Part shown: positions 7,829 to 15,379 of the stretch, in pieces
Layout: each line of letters starts with the position of its first letter
Position numbering within the stretch: position 1 is the first letter of the stretch
NCBI GenBank assembly: GCA_964419935.1
Contig: CAYQQJ010000041.1
Location: 1 to 22,745, forward strand
Length of the DNA: 22,745 bases
Origin: CAYQQJ01 sp964419935
GTDB taxonomy: Bacteria; Pseudomonadota; Gammaproteobacteria; Pseudomonadales; Cellvibrionaceae
Direction of reading: 5' to 3'
Made by a program: the position numbers and the translations under genes
Notes under the pieces: generated by a model
Database searches by the model: none
Seen by the model: the letters and a program-made list of their open reading frames with translations, nothing else
What the model was told of the DNA's origin: nothing

Positions 7829-7900
7829 CGGACTCAAAGCCGCTTTTTCGCTCTGTGTTTATGGAAAAGCGACCTTGTTCGCGACGATCGCTTGAGTCCG
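7829..7900 (+). other. nested inverted repeats between GH43 and GH115 genes
   Basis: CGGACTCAA (7829-7837) pairs perfectly with TTGAGTCCG (7892-7900), and inside it CGCTTTT (7841-7847) pairs with AAAAGCG (7865-7871). The message between the two genes can therefore fold into a branched structure ending 33 nt before the GH115 start codon. It has no T-run at its end and is not a standard terminator. It may be a processing, stabilising or translation-control element. Confidence 0.45.
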
Positions 7901-7933
7901 ACAGCTTCCTGTAATCTCTTATAGGTTTAACGA

Positions 7934-10870
7934 ATGAAAATAGTCAGTGCTTTAGTCCACGGCACCCAGACCAGCCAAGGCGGCTTTCTGCACGCCGTGT
8001 TCCGCTCCATTGCGTTGTGCGCGCTCGGTGTCTTCCCGTCAATTAGTTTGGCCCTGGGCGACCAGCCTTATGTCACTTTCAAGCCAGAAGCCGGAAGTTT
8101 CGAATTAGCCGGCAAGAATCAGCTCGCCAAGCTTTATATGGATGCCGATGATTACGTTGGCATCCGACATGCGCTGGACGACCTGCAAGTCGATATCGAA
8201 CGTGTCACCGACCGTCGTCCGGCCCGGGTTACGTCCATAGACGATATTGAGGGTCCCGCGGTCATTGTAGGCTCCATAGACAAGAGCCAAATTATCCAGC
8301 GCCTGATCACAGAAGGCAAAATTGACGCCTCTGACATTGAGGGCCAGTGGGAAGGCTATCTTATTCAGCATGTATCCAACCCCCTGCCAAACGTCAAACA
8401 GGCCCTGGTGATCGCGGGCAGTGACAAGCGCGGCACCATTTATGGAATCTATGACGTCTCCGAACAGATCGGCGTTTCCCCGTGGCATTGGTGGGCCGAT
8501 GTCCCTACCGACAAGCACGCTGAACTCTACATAAAAAACAACACCCGCCGCGTGGACGCACCGAAGGTGAAGTACCGGGGTATTTTCCTGAACGATGAAG
8601 CGCCGGCACTCACGGGTTGGGTAACGGAAAAATTCGGCAATTACGACCATGAATTTTATGAGCACGTTTTCGAGCTGTTACTGCGTTTAAAAGCGAACTA
8701 CCTGTGGCCCGCCATGTGGAATAACGCCTTTGCCGACGATGATCCACAGAACATGATTCTGGCCGATGAATACGGCATTGTGATGGGCACCTCCCACCAT
8801 GAACCCATGATGCGAGCGGACAAGGAGTGGAACCGCTACGGGAAAGGTGAATGGGACTATGCAACCAACTCGGAAAACCTGTACGAGTTCTGGGTCGACG
8901 GCGCCAAACGAAACAAAGGCTATGAAAGCATCTACACCATCGGCATGCGCGGCCAGGAAGACACGCCCATGAGTGAAGGCGAAGATATCGCCCTGCTGGA
9001 AAACATCGTCAAAGACCAACGGCAGATACTCACAGATGTTTTCGGCGATGCCAAGGAAGTACCGCAAGTCTGGGCACTGTATAAAGAGGTGCAGCGTTAC
9101 TACGAAAAAGGAATGCGTGTACCCGATGACGTAACCCTGCTGTGGACCGATGATAACTGGGGCAACATTCGCCGCTTGCCCACACCGGAAGAGCGCAAGC
9201 GCAGTGGCGGCGCCGGTGTCTATTATCACTTCGACTATGTTGGCGGCCCCCGCTCCTACCGCTGGATCAATGTGACTCCCATCGCCAAAATCTGGGAGCA
9301 AATGAATCTCGCCTACGCCTACGACGCCAGAGAAATCTGGATCGTCAATGTCGGTGACCTGAAGCCGATGGAATTCCCCATCGAGTTTTTTCTGCGCATG
9401 GCCTGGAATCCAAACGAATGGCCAAAAGAGCGTCTGGAGGAATTTGGTGAACTCTGGGCGGCACGGGAATTCGGCGCCAAGTATGCGGAAGATATCGAAG
9501 ACCTGATGACCGGCTACACACGACACAACGGCCGTCGCAAACCGGAATTGCAGAGCCCGGACACCTACAGCCTGACCAATTATCACGAGGCCGATCGTAT
9601 TGCCGCTGAGATGCAAAGCCTCGTGGAACGAGCGGAAACTATTTATAAGCAGCTACCGGAGACAAAGAAAGCGGCTTTTTATCAGCTGGTACTGCATCCG
9701 GTAAAAGCCAGCGCCACCGTAACCGAGCTCTACATCGCCACCGGCAAGAACCATCTCTATGCCAGCCAGGGTCGGGCCGATACCGAAAAACACGCTGCCC
9801 GAGCGCGAGAGTTTTTTCAACTGGACGCCGACCTGGAACGGTACTTCCACACCGAGCTGTCCGACGGCAAATGGAATCACTTCATGTCGCAACCGCACAT
9901 CGGCTACACCCACTGGAATAACCCGCCAGCAGACACCCTGCCCGTGCTGCATAACTATGAGCCCCATGGGACTGCCGACATGGGTGTGGCGGTGGAAGGC
10001 ATGGTCGCCGCCTGGCCCCAGGCCAGCTCCTCCACCTGGCCTCACGACGGCTCCTACAAACTGCCTGGGTTCAATCCCTATGGTCAGCAGACGCGGCAAC
10101 TGGAAATCTACAACCGGGGCACAGAGCCATTCACCTTCAAAGCGGTTGTCGATAAACCCTGGGTCGAGTTGAGTCAGACAGAGGGAGAGGTGCAGGTCAA
10201 ACAACCGATAAGTGTCAGTATCGACTGGAGCAAAGCGCCTGTCGGCGGCGGAAATGCCAGCATCCATGTGACAGGTACCGGATGGGGCGGCGCCACAATT
10301 CAGGTCGAAACCTTCAAGCCAGACTCTAAGACTGCGGAAAAAGTGCGTGGATTTGTCGAAGCCGACGGCTACGTCTCCATCGAAGCCAGCCACTACACCG
10401 ACAAGAAAGATGTCGCCGGCATCGCCTGGGAAGAAATTCCCCTGCACGGCCGAACCTTGTCTTCAATCTCCACTTTCCCTGTCAGTGACAAGCGCTTCGA
10501 AAATCCGGTAAATGCGCCCTTCGTCGAGTACCCGGTATTTTTCTTCTCTACCGGTGAGTTCGAGGTTAGCAGCTATTTTGCCCCGAGCTTGCCCATCACC
10601 CCCGGTCAAGGTCTCCGCTATGCCATTGGCTTCGATGATCAGCCGCCGCAAACCCTGGATATTCTCGCCGGCCACGACCACCACGACTGGGAAAAATCCG
10701 TGCGCACTGGTGTGCACACTCACATCAGCCAGCACACCATTGCCACACCAGGGCTGCATACACTGCGCATTTACCGCGTTGATCCGGCAGTGACCCTGCA
10801 GAAAATTGTGATAAATACCGGCGGCCTGCGCCCCAGCTACCTCGGGCCGCCGGAGAGCCCTTTTTTGTAG
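7934..10870 (+). CDS. GH115 xylan alpha-1,2-glucuronidase
   Basis: GH115 enzymes remove (4-O-methyl)glucuronic acid side chains from intact glucuronoxylan. The 978-residue protein has an N-terminal signal sequence (hydrophobic stretch about 22-40, likely cleavage after SLA). A catalytic barrel region has GIFLNDEAPALTGW, LLLRLKANYLWPAMW, YGIVMGTSHHEPM, IYTIGMRGQEDTPM and VTLLWTDDNWGNIRRLP, all characteristic of the family. The C-terminal third (about 690-978) has beta-sandwich character, as in full-length members. Length is usual for GH115. It is probably co-transcribed with the GH43 gene upstream and is closed by a clear terminator. Released glucuronate would feed the mannonate dehydratase encoded next. 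Confidence 0.95.
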   Translation: MKIVSALVHGTQTSQGGFLHAVFRSIALCALGVFPSISLALGDQPYVTFKPEAGSFELAGKNQLAKLYMDADDYVGIRHALDDLQVDIERVTDRRPARVTSIDDIEGPAVIVGSIDKSQIIQRLITEGKIDASDIEGQWEGYLIQHVSNPLPNVKQALVIAGSDKRGTIYGIYDVSEQIGVSPWHWWADVPTDKHAELYIKNNTRRVDAPKVKYRGIFLNDEAPALTGWVTEKFGNYDHEFYEHVFELLLRLKANYLWPAMWNNAFADDDPQNMILADEYGIVMGTSHHEPMMRADKEWNRYGKGEWDYATNSENLYEFWVDGAKRNKGYESIYTIGMRGQEDTPMSEGEDIALLENIVKDQRQILTDVFGDAKEVPQVWALYKEVQRYYEKGMRVPDDVTLLWTDDNWGNIRRLPTPEERKRSGGAGVYYHFDYVGGPRSYRWINVTPIAKIWEQMNLAYAYDAREIWIVNVGDLKPMEFPIEFFLRMAWNPNEWPKERLEEFGELWAAREFGAKYAEDIEDLMTGYTRHNGRRKPELQSPDTYSLTNYHEADRIAAEMQSLVERAETIYKQLPETKKAAFYQLVLHPVKASATVTELYIATGKNHLYASQGRADTEKHAARAREFFQLDADLERYFHTELSDGKWNHFMSQPHIGYTHWNNPPADTLPVLHNYEPHGTADMGVAVEGMVAAWPQASSSTWPHDGSYKLPGFNPYGQQTRQLEIYNRGTEPFTFKAVVDKPWVELSQTEGEVQVKQPISVSIDWSKAPVGGGNASIHVTGTGWGGATIQVETFKPDSKTAEKVRGFVEADGYVSIEASHYTDKKDVAGIAWEEIPLHGRTLSSISTFPVSDKRFENPVNAPFVEYPVFFFSTGEFEVSSYFAPSLPITPGQGLRYAIGFDDQPPQTLDILAGHDHHDWEKSVRTGVHTHISQHTIATPGLHTLRIYRVDPAVTLQKIVINTGGLRPSYLGPPESPFL

Positions 10871-10887
10871 TGCTCCCCGCACGCTTT

Positions 10888-10922
10888 GCCCCGGGTTTAA
10901 AAATGTTTTGCGGGGCTTTTTT
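10888..10922 (+). terminator. intrinsic terminator of the GH43-GH115 unit
   Basis: GCCCCG (10888-10893) pairs with CGGGGC (10911-10916), with an inner AAAA/TTTT pairing in the loop, followed at once by six T. It lies 18 bp past the GH115 stop codon. Confidence 0.85.
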
Positions 10923-10968
10923 ATTCATAAAGTCTGCAAGTTTTGAGTTGCCGCGGCCACCTTGCAGT

Positions 10969-10996
10969 TTGAATCCATCTTCGACATTTTTACAGT
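10969..10996 (+). promoter_or_regulatory. candidate promoter of manD
   Basis: TTGAAT (10969-10974) and TACAGT (10991-10996) are separated by 16 bp; both match consensus in four of six positions. The -10 lies inside operator C. The upstream terminator makes a separate promoter for this gene necessary. Confidence 0.4.
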
Positions 10997-11011
10997 TCTA
11001 CTGACCACAAG
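10989..11011. promoter_or_regulatory. operator C (manD)
   Basis: TTTACAGTT-ctact-GACCACAAG keeps the GT-N7-AC core, and its right arm matches operator A in 8 of 9 positions. Internal symmetry is poor (4 of 9), so this is the weakest of the four sites. It overlaps the candidate -10 of manD and ends 28 bp before the start codon. Confidence 0.5.
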
Positions 11012-11039
11012 ATTGCTGAAACACTGGAGAACTTTCACA

Positions 11040-12248
11040 ATGATAATCACCCGAGCAAAAGTAATTACCAGCTGCCCCGGCCGCAACTTCGTAACACTCA
11101 AGATCGAGACAGACGAGGGCCTGTATGGGATAGGTGATGCCACCCTCAACGGACGGGAGAAATCCGTTGTCTCCTACCTGGAGGATTACGTGCTTCCGGC
11201 TCTGCTTGGCAAGGACCCGCAACGCATTGAAGACATTTGGCAGTTCCTCTACCGCGGTGCTTATTGGCGGCGCGGGCCGGTAGGCATGACCACCATTGCG
11301 GCAGTGGACACTGCACTGTGGGACATCAAAGCCAAAGCCGCAAACATGCCCCTGTACCAACTGCTGGGAGGCCGCAGCAGAGATCGCATATTGGTTTACG
11401 CCCATGCCAATGGCAAAAATCTGAGCCAGACGCTGGAGGCGGTGGGCCAGGCAATAGACCAGGGGTACAAGGCAATCCGGGTTCAATGCGGCATTCCCGG
11501 GGTTGCCAGCACCTACGGCGTGCCCAAAATTGGCGACCGCTATGAACCCGCAGATTCCGACCTGCCCTCCGAATCCATTTGGTCCACCGAAAAGTATCTG
11601 AATTTTGCACCAACGCTGTTCAAGGCGGTGCGCGACCAGTTCGGTGAAGACATCCATTTACTGCACGATGTTCACCACCGACTGACACCCATCGAAGCGG
11701 CGCGGTTGGGCAAGGAACTGGAGCCTTACCACTTATTCTGGATGGAAGACCCTGTAGCTGCAGAGAATCAGGAATCCTTTCGTCTGATTCGCGAACACAC
11801 CACCACCCCCATCGCCGTCGGCGAAGTCTTCAACAGCATCCACGACTGCCGCGAATTGATACAGAATCAATTGATCGACTACATCCGTACCACCGCGGTA
11901 CATGCCGGCGGCATCACACAGCTGCGCCGCATTGCAGACCTCGCCAGCCTGTATCACGTGCGTACCGGCAGTCACGGCGCCACCGACTTATCCCCTGTGT
12001 GCATGGGCGCAGCTTTACATTTCGATTACTGGGTACCGAATTTCGGCATTCAGGAACACATGCCCCACAGCGCGGAGATGGACGCGGTTTTTCCCCACGC
12101 ATACAGCTTTGAAGACGGTTACTTTACGCCGGGGGAAACGCCCGGCCACGGGGTGGATATCGACGAAGCCCTGGCTGCCAAATACCCCTACCAACGCAAA
12201 TGTTTACCGGTCAACCGTTTGGAAGACGGCACTCTCTGGCACTGGTAG
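11040..12248 (+). CDS. manD: D-mannonate dehydratase, ManD type (enolase superfamily)
   Basis: ManD dehydrates D-mannonate to 2-keto-3-deoxygluconate in glucuronate catabolism. Started at ATG 11040 the protein has 402 residues, the normal ManD length and N-terminus (MIITRAKVI). An upstream in-frame ATG at 10962 would add 26 unmatched residues. The functional residues fall on the reference ManD positions: Arg147, Tyr159 (ASTYG), Mg ligands Asp210 (LLHDVHHRLTP), Glu236 (WMEDP) and Glu262 (GEVF), with His212 and His312 (TGSHGATDLSP). These match the high-activity ManD subgroup rather than relatives that lost activity. A GGAG box lies 10 nt before the ATG. UxaC and UxuB, needed to make mannonate from glucuronate, are not in the window. 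Confidence 0.93.
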   Translation: MIITRAKVITSCPGRNFVTLKIETDEGLYGIGDATLNGREKSVVSYLEDYVLPALLGKDPQRIEDIWQFLYRGAYWRRGPVGMTTIAAVDTALWDIKAKAANMPLYQLLGGRSRDRILVYAHANGKNLSQTLEAVGQAIDQGYKAIRVQCGIPGVASTYGVPKIGDRYEPADSDLPSESIWSTEKYLNFAPTLFKAVRDQFGEDIHLLHDVHHRLTPIEAARLGKELEPYHLFWMEDPVAAENQESFRLIREHTTTPIAVGEVFNSIHDCRELIQNQLIDYIRTTAVHAGGITQLRRIADLASLYHVRTGSHGATDLSPVCMGAALHFDYWVPNFGIQEHMPHSAEMDAVFPHAYSFEDGYFTPGETPGHGVDIDEALAAKYPYQRKCLPVNRLEDGTLWHW

Positions 12249-12316
12249 CTTGCCGATACAAACATAGTTCAAAACCCGATGGAGACACCACGACAACGTC
12301 TTTAAATTCGCCCTGA

Positions 12317-12448
12317 CACTCGTTTACCGAACTGAAAGTCACGGGTGCATCTTTTACCAATACCAAAATGTCCGGCGCACAGATTTACCAGCGCAAAATG
12401 ACCATGCAGCCACTGGTCCAAGCAATAGTGGCTCTCCACAAACTCTAA
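12317..12448 (+). other. possible remnant of a reading frame between manD and the esterase gene
   Basis: The 252-bp gap 12249-12500 holds one 43-codon open stretch (12317-12448) whose only ATG is at 12368, giving 26 codons. The translation has protein-like composition (FTELKVTGASF, then an amphipathic end QPLVQAIVALHKL). It has no ribosome-binding site and I do not recognise it. It may be a decayed gene end or chance. No clear promoter for the esterase gene was found in this gap. Confidence 0.2.
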
Positions 12449-12500
12449 GTGCGTTTACCAACTAACTGGTCACAAAACCGCAATAAATGGCTGAACTCTT

Positions 12501-14438
12501 ATGAACAAAAAATTTCTTCGCGGCATAGCCTCTCTAATCCTGCTTTGCGCATCCGTAAACGTAATGGCCGAGGTGCGCCTGCCACAACTATTGAGCTCCG
12601 GCATGGTGCTGCAAAGGAACGCGGAAACAACACTGTGGGGCTGGGCTGACGCCGACGAAGAATTGGCAGTCAGTTTCGACGGTCATACCTATCGCACCAT
12701 TGCCAATAATGCCGGCGAATGGCAAGTCAGACTGCCTGTAAAAAAAGCCGGTGGACCCTATGTCATGAAAATTCAGGGTGAAAATACCATTATCCTGGAA
12801 GATATCCTCATAGGTGATGTCTGGATTGCCTCAGGCCAATCCAATATGGAATTGCCCATGGAGCGGGTCGAACCCCTGTATCCACGGGAGGTCAGAACCG
12901 CCGACGACCCCCAGATCCGGCATTTCCAGGTACCCGACAGCTACAACTTCAAGGCACCGCAAAATGATGTACAAAGCGGTAACTGGGAGAAGACGACCCC
13001 AGAGACGATCGGCAAGTTTTCTGCCGTAGGCCATTTTTTTGCGAAAGCCATCCACCGCAGCCAGGACGTGCCCATCGGTATCATCAATGCCGCTGTGGGT
13101 GGCTCGCCAGTGGAAGCCTGGATCAGCGAAGGAATTCTCAAACAGTTTCCCGAGCCCTATGCAGAACTGCAGCGCTTCAAAGATGACAAGCTGATTGAAC
13201 GCATAATGGCAGATGATCGCAAACGAGCTGATAGCTGGCACAACTCACTGAACAAGAAAGACAAGGGGCTGCGCAATGGGGACTACATCTGGGCAGCGCC
13301 TGCCCTGGGGACCAAAGACTGGTACACAATGGAGATTCCTGGCTACTGGCCAGAGACGCCCAAAGGCCCGCTAAACGGGGTTGTCTGGTTCAGGAAAACC
13401 ATTGAGATTCCCACAGACCTGGCCGACCAAGAAGCAAAACTGATTTTAGGCAGGATAGTGGATGCTGACTCAGTGTTTGTGAATGCAACTCTCGTTGGCT
13501 CTACCGGCTACCAGTATCCACCCAGACGTTATGCCGTTCCCGCGGGAGTACTCAAAGTCGGAGAAAACACGATTGCAGTGAGAGTTATCAGCCAGCAAGG
13601 TCGCGGCGGCTTTGTACTGGACAAAGATTACGAACTGCAATTTCCCGATACGAGTATCAACCTGAAAGGCGAATGGCGCTACAAGGTCGGCGCGACCGCG
13701 GAGCCTCTCGCCTCGCAAACGTTTGTTCGCTGGAAACCCACTGGACTCTATAACGCCATGATCGCACCTCTGCTTAACTATGGCATAAAAGGTGTCATCT
13801 GGTATCAGGGAGAATCCAATGTCGGCCATGCCGAATACCGGGAACGCTTTTCCTCCATGATCGACGATTGGCGAGAAAAATGGGGCCAGGGAGACTTCCC
13901 TTTTCTGTTTGTGCAACTCGCCAGTTTTCTTGAGCCAACCTCCAAACCCACGGACAGCAGTTGGGCATCATTGCGGGAAGCCCAGCGCGAGACCTTGTCC
14001 GTACCCAACACGGCTATGGCCGTTGCGATTGATGTCGGCGAGTGGAATGATATTCATCCGCTTAACAAGAAGGCCGTTGGCGACAGGCTCGCCGCTGCCG
14101 CGCAAAAATTAGCCTATGATGAAGACGTAGTCTATTCCGGCCCGCTCTATAAATCCGCGGAGATCAAAGGTAATCAGATGGTGCTGAGCTTCAACCACAA
14201 AGGTAGTGGGCTGGTCGCCCAGGGCGACGGCGAACTCAAATACTTCGCCATAGCCGGTGAAGACAGACAATTTGTTTGGGCACAGGCGGAAATTCGCGGC
14301 GATAAAGTGGTGGTCTGGAGCGATAAAATCGAGAACCCAAAAGCAGTCAGATACGCTTGGGCCGATAATCCAGAGGGTGCGAACCTGTACAACAAGGAAG
14401 GTATTCCAGCGTCCCCCTTTAGAACGGACAACTGGTAA
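12501..14438 (+). CDS. exported carbohydrate acetylesterase, sialate-O-acetylesterase family (CE20-like)
   Basis: The 645-residue protein has a signal peptide (hydrophobic core about 8-20, cleavage after VMA at about 23), so it acts in the periplasm or outside. The SGNH-type catalytic domain is split: GDVWIASGQSNMELPM carries the nucleophile Ser114, and after the insertion come GVIWYQGESNV (432-441) and DVGEWNDIHP with the catalytic His519 and Asp517. The inserted block (about 290-385, GVVWFRKTIEIP onward) resembles the sugar-binding jelly roll of GH2 enzymes, an arrangement known for CE20 xylan and xyloglucan acetylesterases. In this locus it would remove acetyl groups from xylan. True sialate substrates are unlikely given the neighbours. 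The last gene of the plus-strand group, it is followed by a perfect hairpin. Confidence 0.85.
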   Translation: MNKKFLRGIASLILLCASVNVMAEVRLPQLLSSGMVLQRNAETTLWGWADADEELAVSFDGHTYRTIANNAGEWQVRLPVKKAGGPYVMKIQGENTIILEDILIGDVWIASGQSNMELPMERVEPLYPREVRTADDPQIRHFQVPDSYNFKAPQNDVQSGNWEKTTPETIGKFSAVGHFFAKAIHRSQDVPIGIINAAVGGSPVEAWISEGILKQFPEPYAELQRFKDDKLIERIMADDRKRADSWHNSLNKKDKGLRNGDYIWAAPALGTKDWYTMEIPGYWPETPKGPLNGVVWFRKTIEIPTDLADQEAKLILGRIVDADSVFVNATLVGSTGYQYPPRRYAVPAGVLKVGENTIAVRVISQQGRGGFVLDKDYELQFPDTSINLKGEWRYKVGATAEPLASQTFVRWKPTGLYNAMIAPLLNYGIKGVIWYQGESNVGHAEYRERFSSMIDDWREKWGQGDFPFLFVQLASFLEPTSKPTDSSWASLREAQRETLSVPNTAMAVAIDVGEWNDIHPLNKKAVGDRLAAAAQKLAYDEDVVYSGPLYKSAEIKGNQMVLSFNHKGSGLVAQGDGELKYFAIAGEDRQFVWAQAEIRGDKVVVWSDKIENPKAVRYAWADNPEGANLYNKEGIPASPFRTDNW

Positions 14439-14444
14439 ACATGG

Positions 14445-14469
14445 CGGAGCCGTTTAGCTAACGGCTCCG
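14445..14469 (+). terminator. hairpin behind the esterase gene
   Basis: CGGAGCCGTT-tagct-AACGGCTCCG is a perfect 10-bp stem starting 6 bp after the stop codon. There is no long T-run, but the position fits transcription termination. It sits between convergent transcription units and could serve both. Confidence 0.6.
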
Positions 14470-14500
14470 TGCATTGGCTCGAATACCAGGACTACATAAT

Positions 14501-14626
14501 TTAGTCCATTCGAAACCAGTCAAAACCGGCATAGCCGTCACTTTTAATCATGTTGGGGCGTTGACCGAATATGCCTGCCTTCGCACCGATATTACGTGGG
14601 CTTGAATAGCGGCAGATGTTTCGATT
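14501..14626 (-). pseudogene. orphan C-terminal fragment of a beta-xylosidase-like (GH43 C-terminal domain) protein
   Basis: On the minus strand a 41-codon open stretch with no usable start ends in a normal stop. It translates to ...NICRYSSPRNIGAKAGIF, a short linker, then SDGYAGFDWFRMD. The pattern NIGAKxGxF followed by GYAxFDWFR resembles the last two strands of the beta-sandwich closing many GH43 beta-xylosidases. Everything upstream of it is missing: an in-frame stop (14627-14629) and then the end of the DUF6445-like gene (stop at 14638-14640) adjoin it directly. This looks like the stump of a larger gene cut off when the halogenase cluster or another rearrangement arrived. Identification is by motif memory only. 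Confidence 0.55.
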
Positions 14627-14637
14627 TTATGAACGAT

Positions 14638-15348
14638 CTACCGCAGAACGTCAATAAAGCTGTTTAACGAAAGACGGCCAGTGAGCGGATTTTTATCCAA
14701 TGGAAAGTCTTTCGCTATGCACCCGGAGTGAAGTGAGTTACGACGATAAACCAGCATGCGATTAAACACGCCATCCTGCTTACCAATCTGTTCAAACAGT
14801 GCCGTATTGCCATTGATATATTCAGGGCCCGGCATATCGGGCCCATGGTTTTCGGCTTCAAGTGACTTAAAGTATGTGAGCTTACGCGTCTCGTCAACAT
14901 ACTCGTAGCCAGTCTTTCGATGGCGATAAAAAGCCGTTCCCCCCAAATTTCCTTTAAATAGATAGTGCACACTCGCCAATCCGTCACTTTCAAAGGAATC
15001 GACGTGAGGAATGCGTTGTACCGCAGTCAGTTTTTCCGGAGGCGTTGCAACCAAAGAATAATGACACATCGAGAACCGCAGACGATCCGACTGCAACTGA
15101 AAGTGCTCTATCAACAGCGGCTTTAATTGCCCTAGCACAAACAGCTGATAAGCCTCAGGAGCAAGCGCTCGAACACCTGGAAACGCCAAGCCGGTGTGCC
15201 CAAACGACAGCGTGCCCGCGACTTCAACCAAGGCATCCGCCTGAGTAACCAGATTATCAATGACCAGTAAAGGCGCTCCCTCGTCACCAATAGTGAGCTT
15301 TTGTACGGAGAATTCAGGGTGAAAATCCAGCCTGGCTAGCTGATTCAT
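14638..15348 (-). CDS. DUF6445-like putative 2-oxoglutarate/Fe(II) oxygenase
   Basis: From the ATG at 15348 the protein has 236 residues. An in-frame TTG at 15414 would make it overlap the halogenase gene and is less likely. It shows IPHVDSF (H115-x-D117), SLHSGC (H207) and TGRLSLNSF (R225), spaced like the HxD...H metal triad and 2-oxoglutarate Arg of non-haem Fe(II) oxygenases. LFKGNLGGTAFYRHRKTGYE also fits that fold. The overall look is that of DUF6445 proteins often found beside tryptophan-halogenase-like genes. It follows the halogenase gene by 31 bp and is the last gene of the unit. The substrate is unknown; an oxygenase or an inactive relative are both possible. Confidence 0.72.
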   Translation of the reverse strand: MNQLARLDFHPEFSVQKLTIGDEGAPLLVIDNLVTQADALVEVAGTLSFGHTGLAFPGVRALAPEAYQLFVLGQLKPLLIEHFQLQSDRLRFSMCHYSLVATPPEKLTAVQRIPHVDSFESDGLASVHYLFKGNLGGTAFYRHRKTGYEYVDETRKLTYFKSLEAENHGPDMPGPEYINGNTALFEQIGKQDGVFNRMLVYRRNSLHSGCIAKDFPLDKNPLTGRLSLNSFIDVLR

Positions 15349-15379
15349 ATGTAGAGTACTCTTAAAACGTTTATCTGTC

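Noticed and set aside
7914..7940. A fifth operator-like stretch (CTTATAGGTTTAACG) just before the GH115 start codon.
   Set aside because: It matches the left half of operator B only with one inserted base and lacks the GAC half, so the GT-N7-AC core is absent.
12454..12476. An operator-like stretch before the esterase gene that matches operator C in 14 of 23 positions.
   Set aside because: The flanks agree but the core GT and AC pairs are both replaced, so binding by the same regulator is doubtful.
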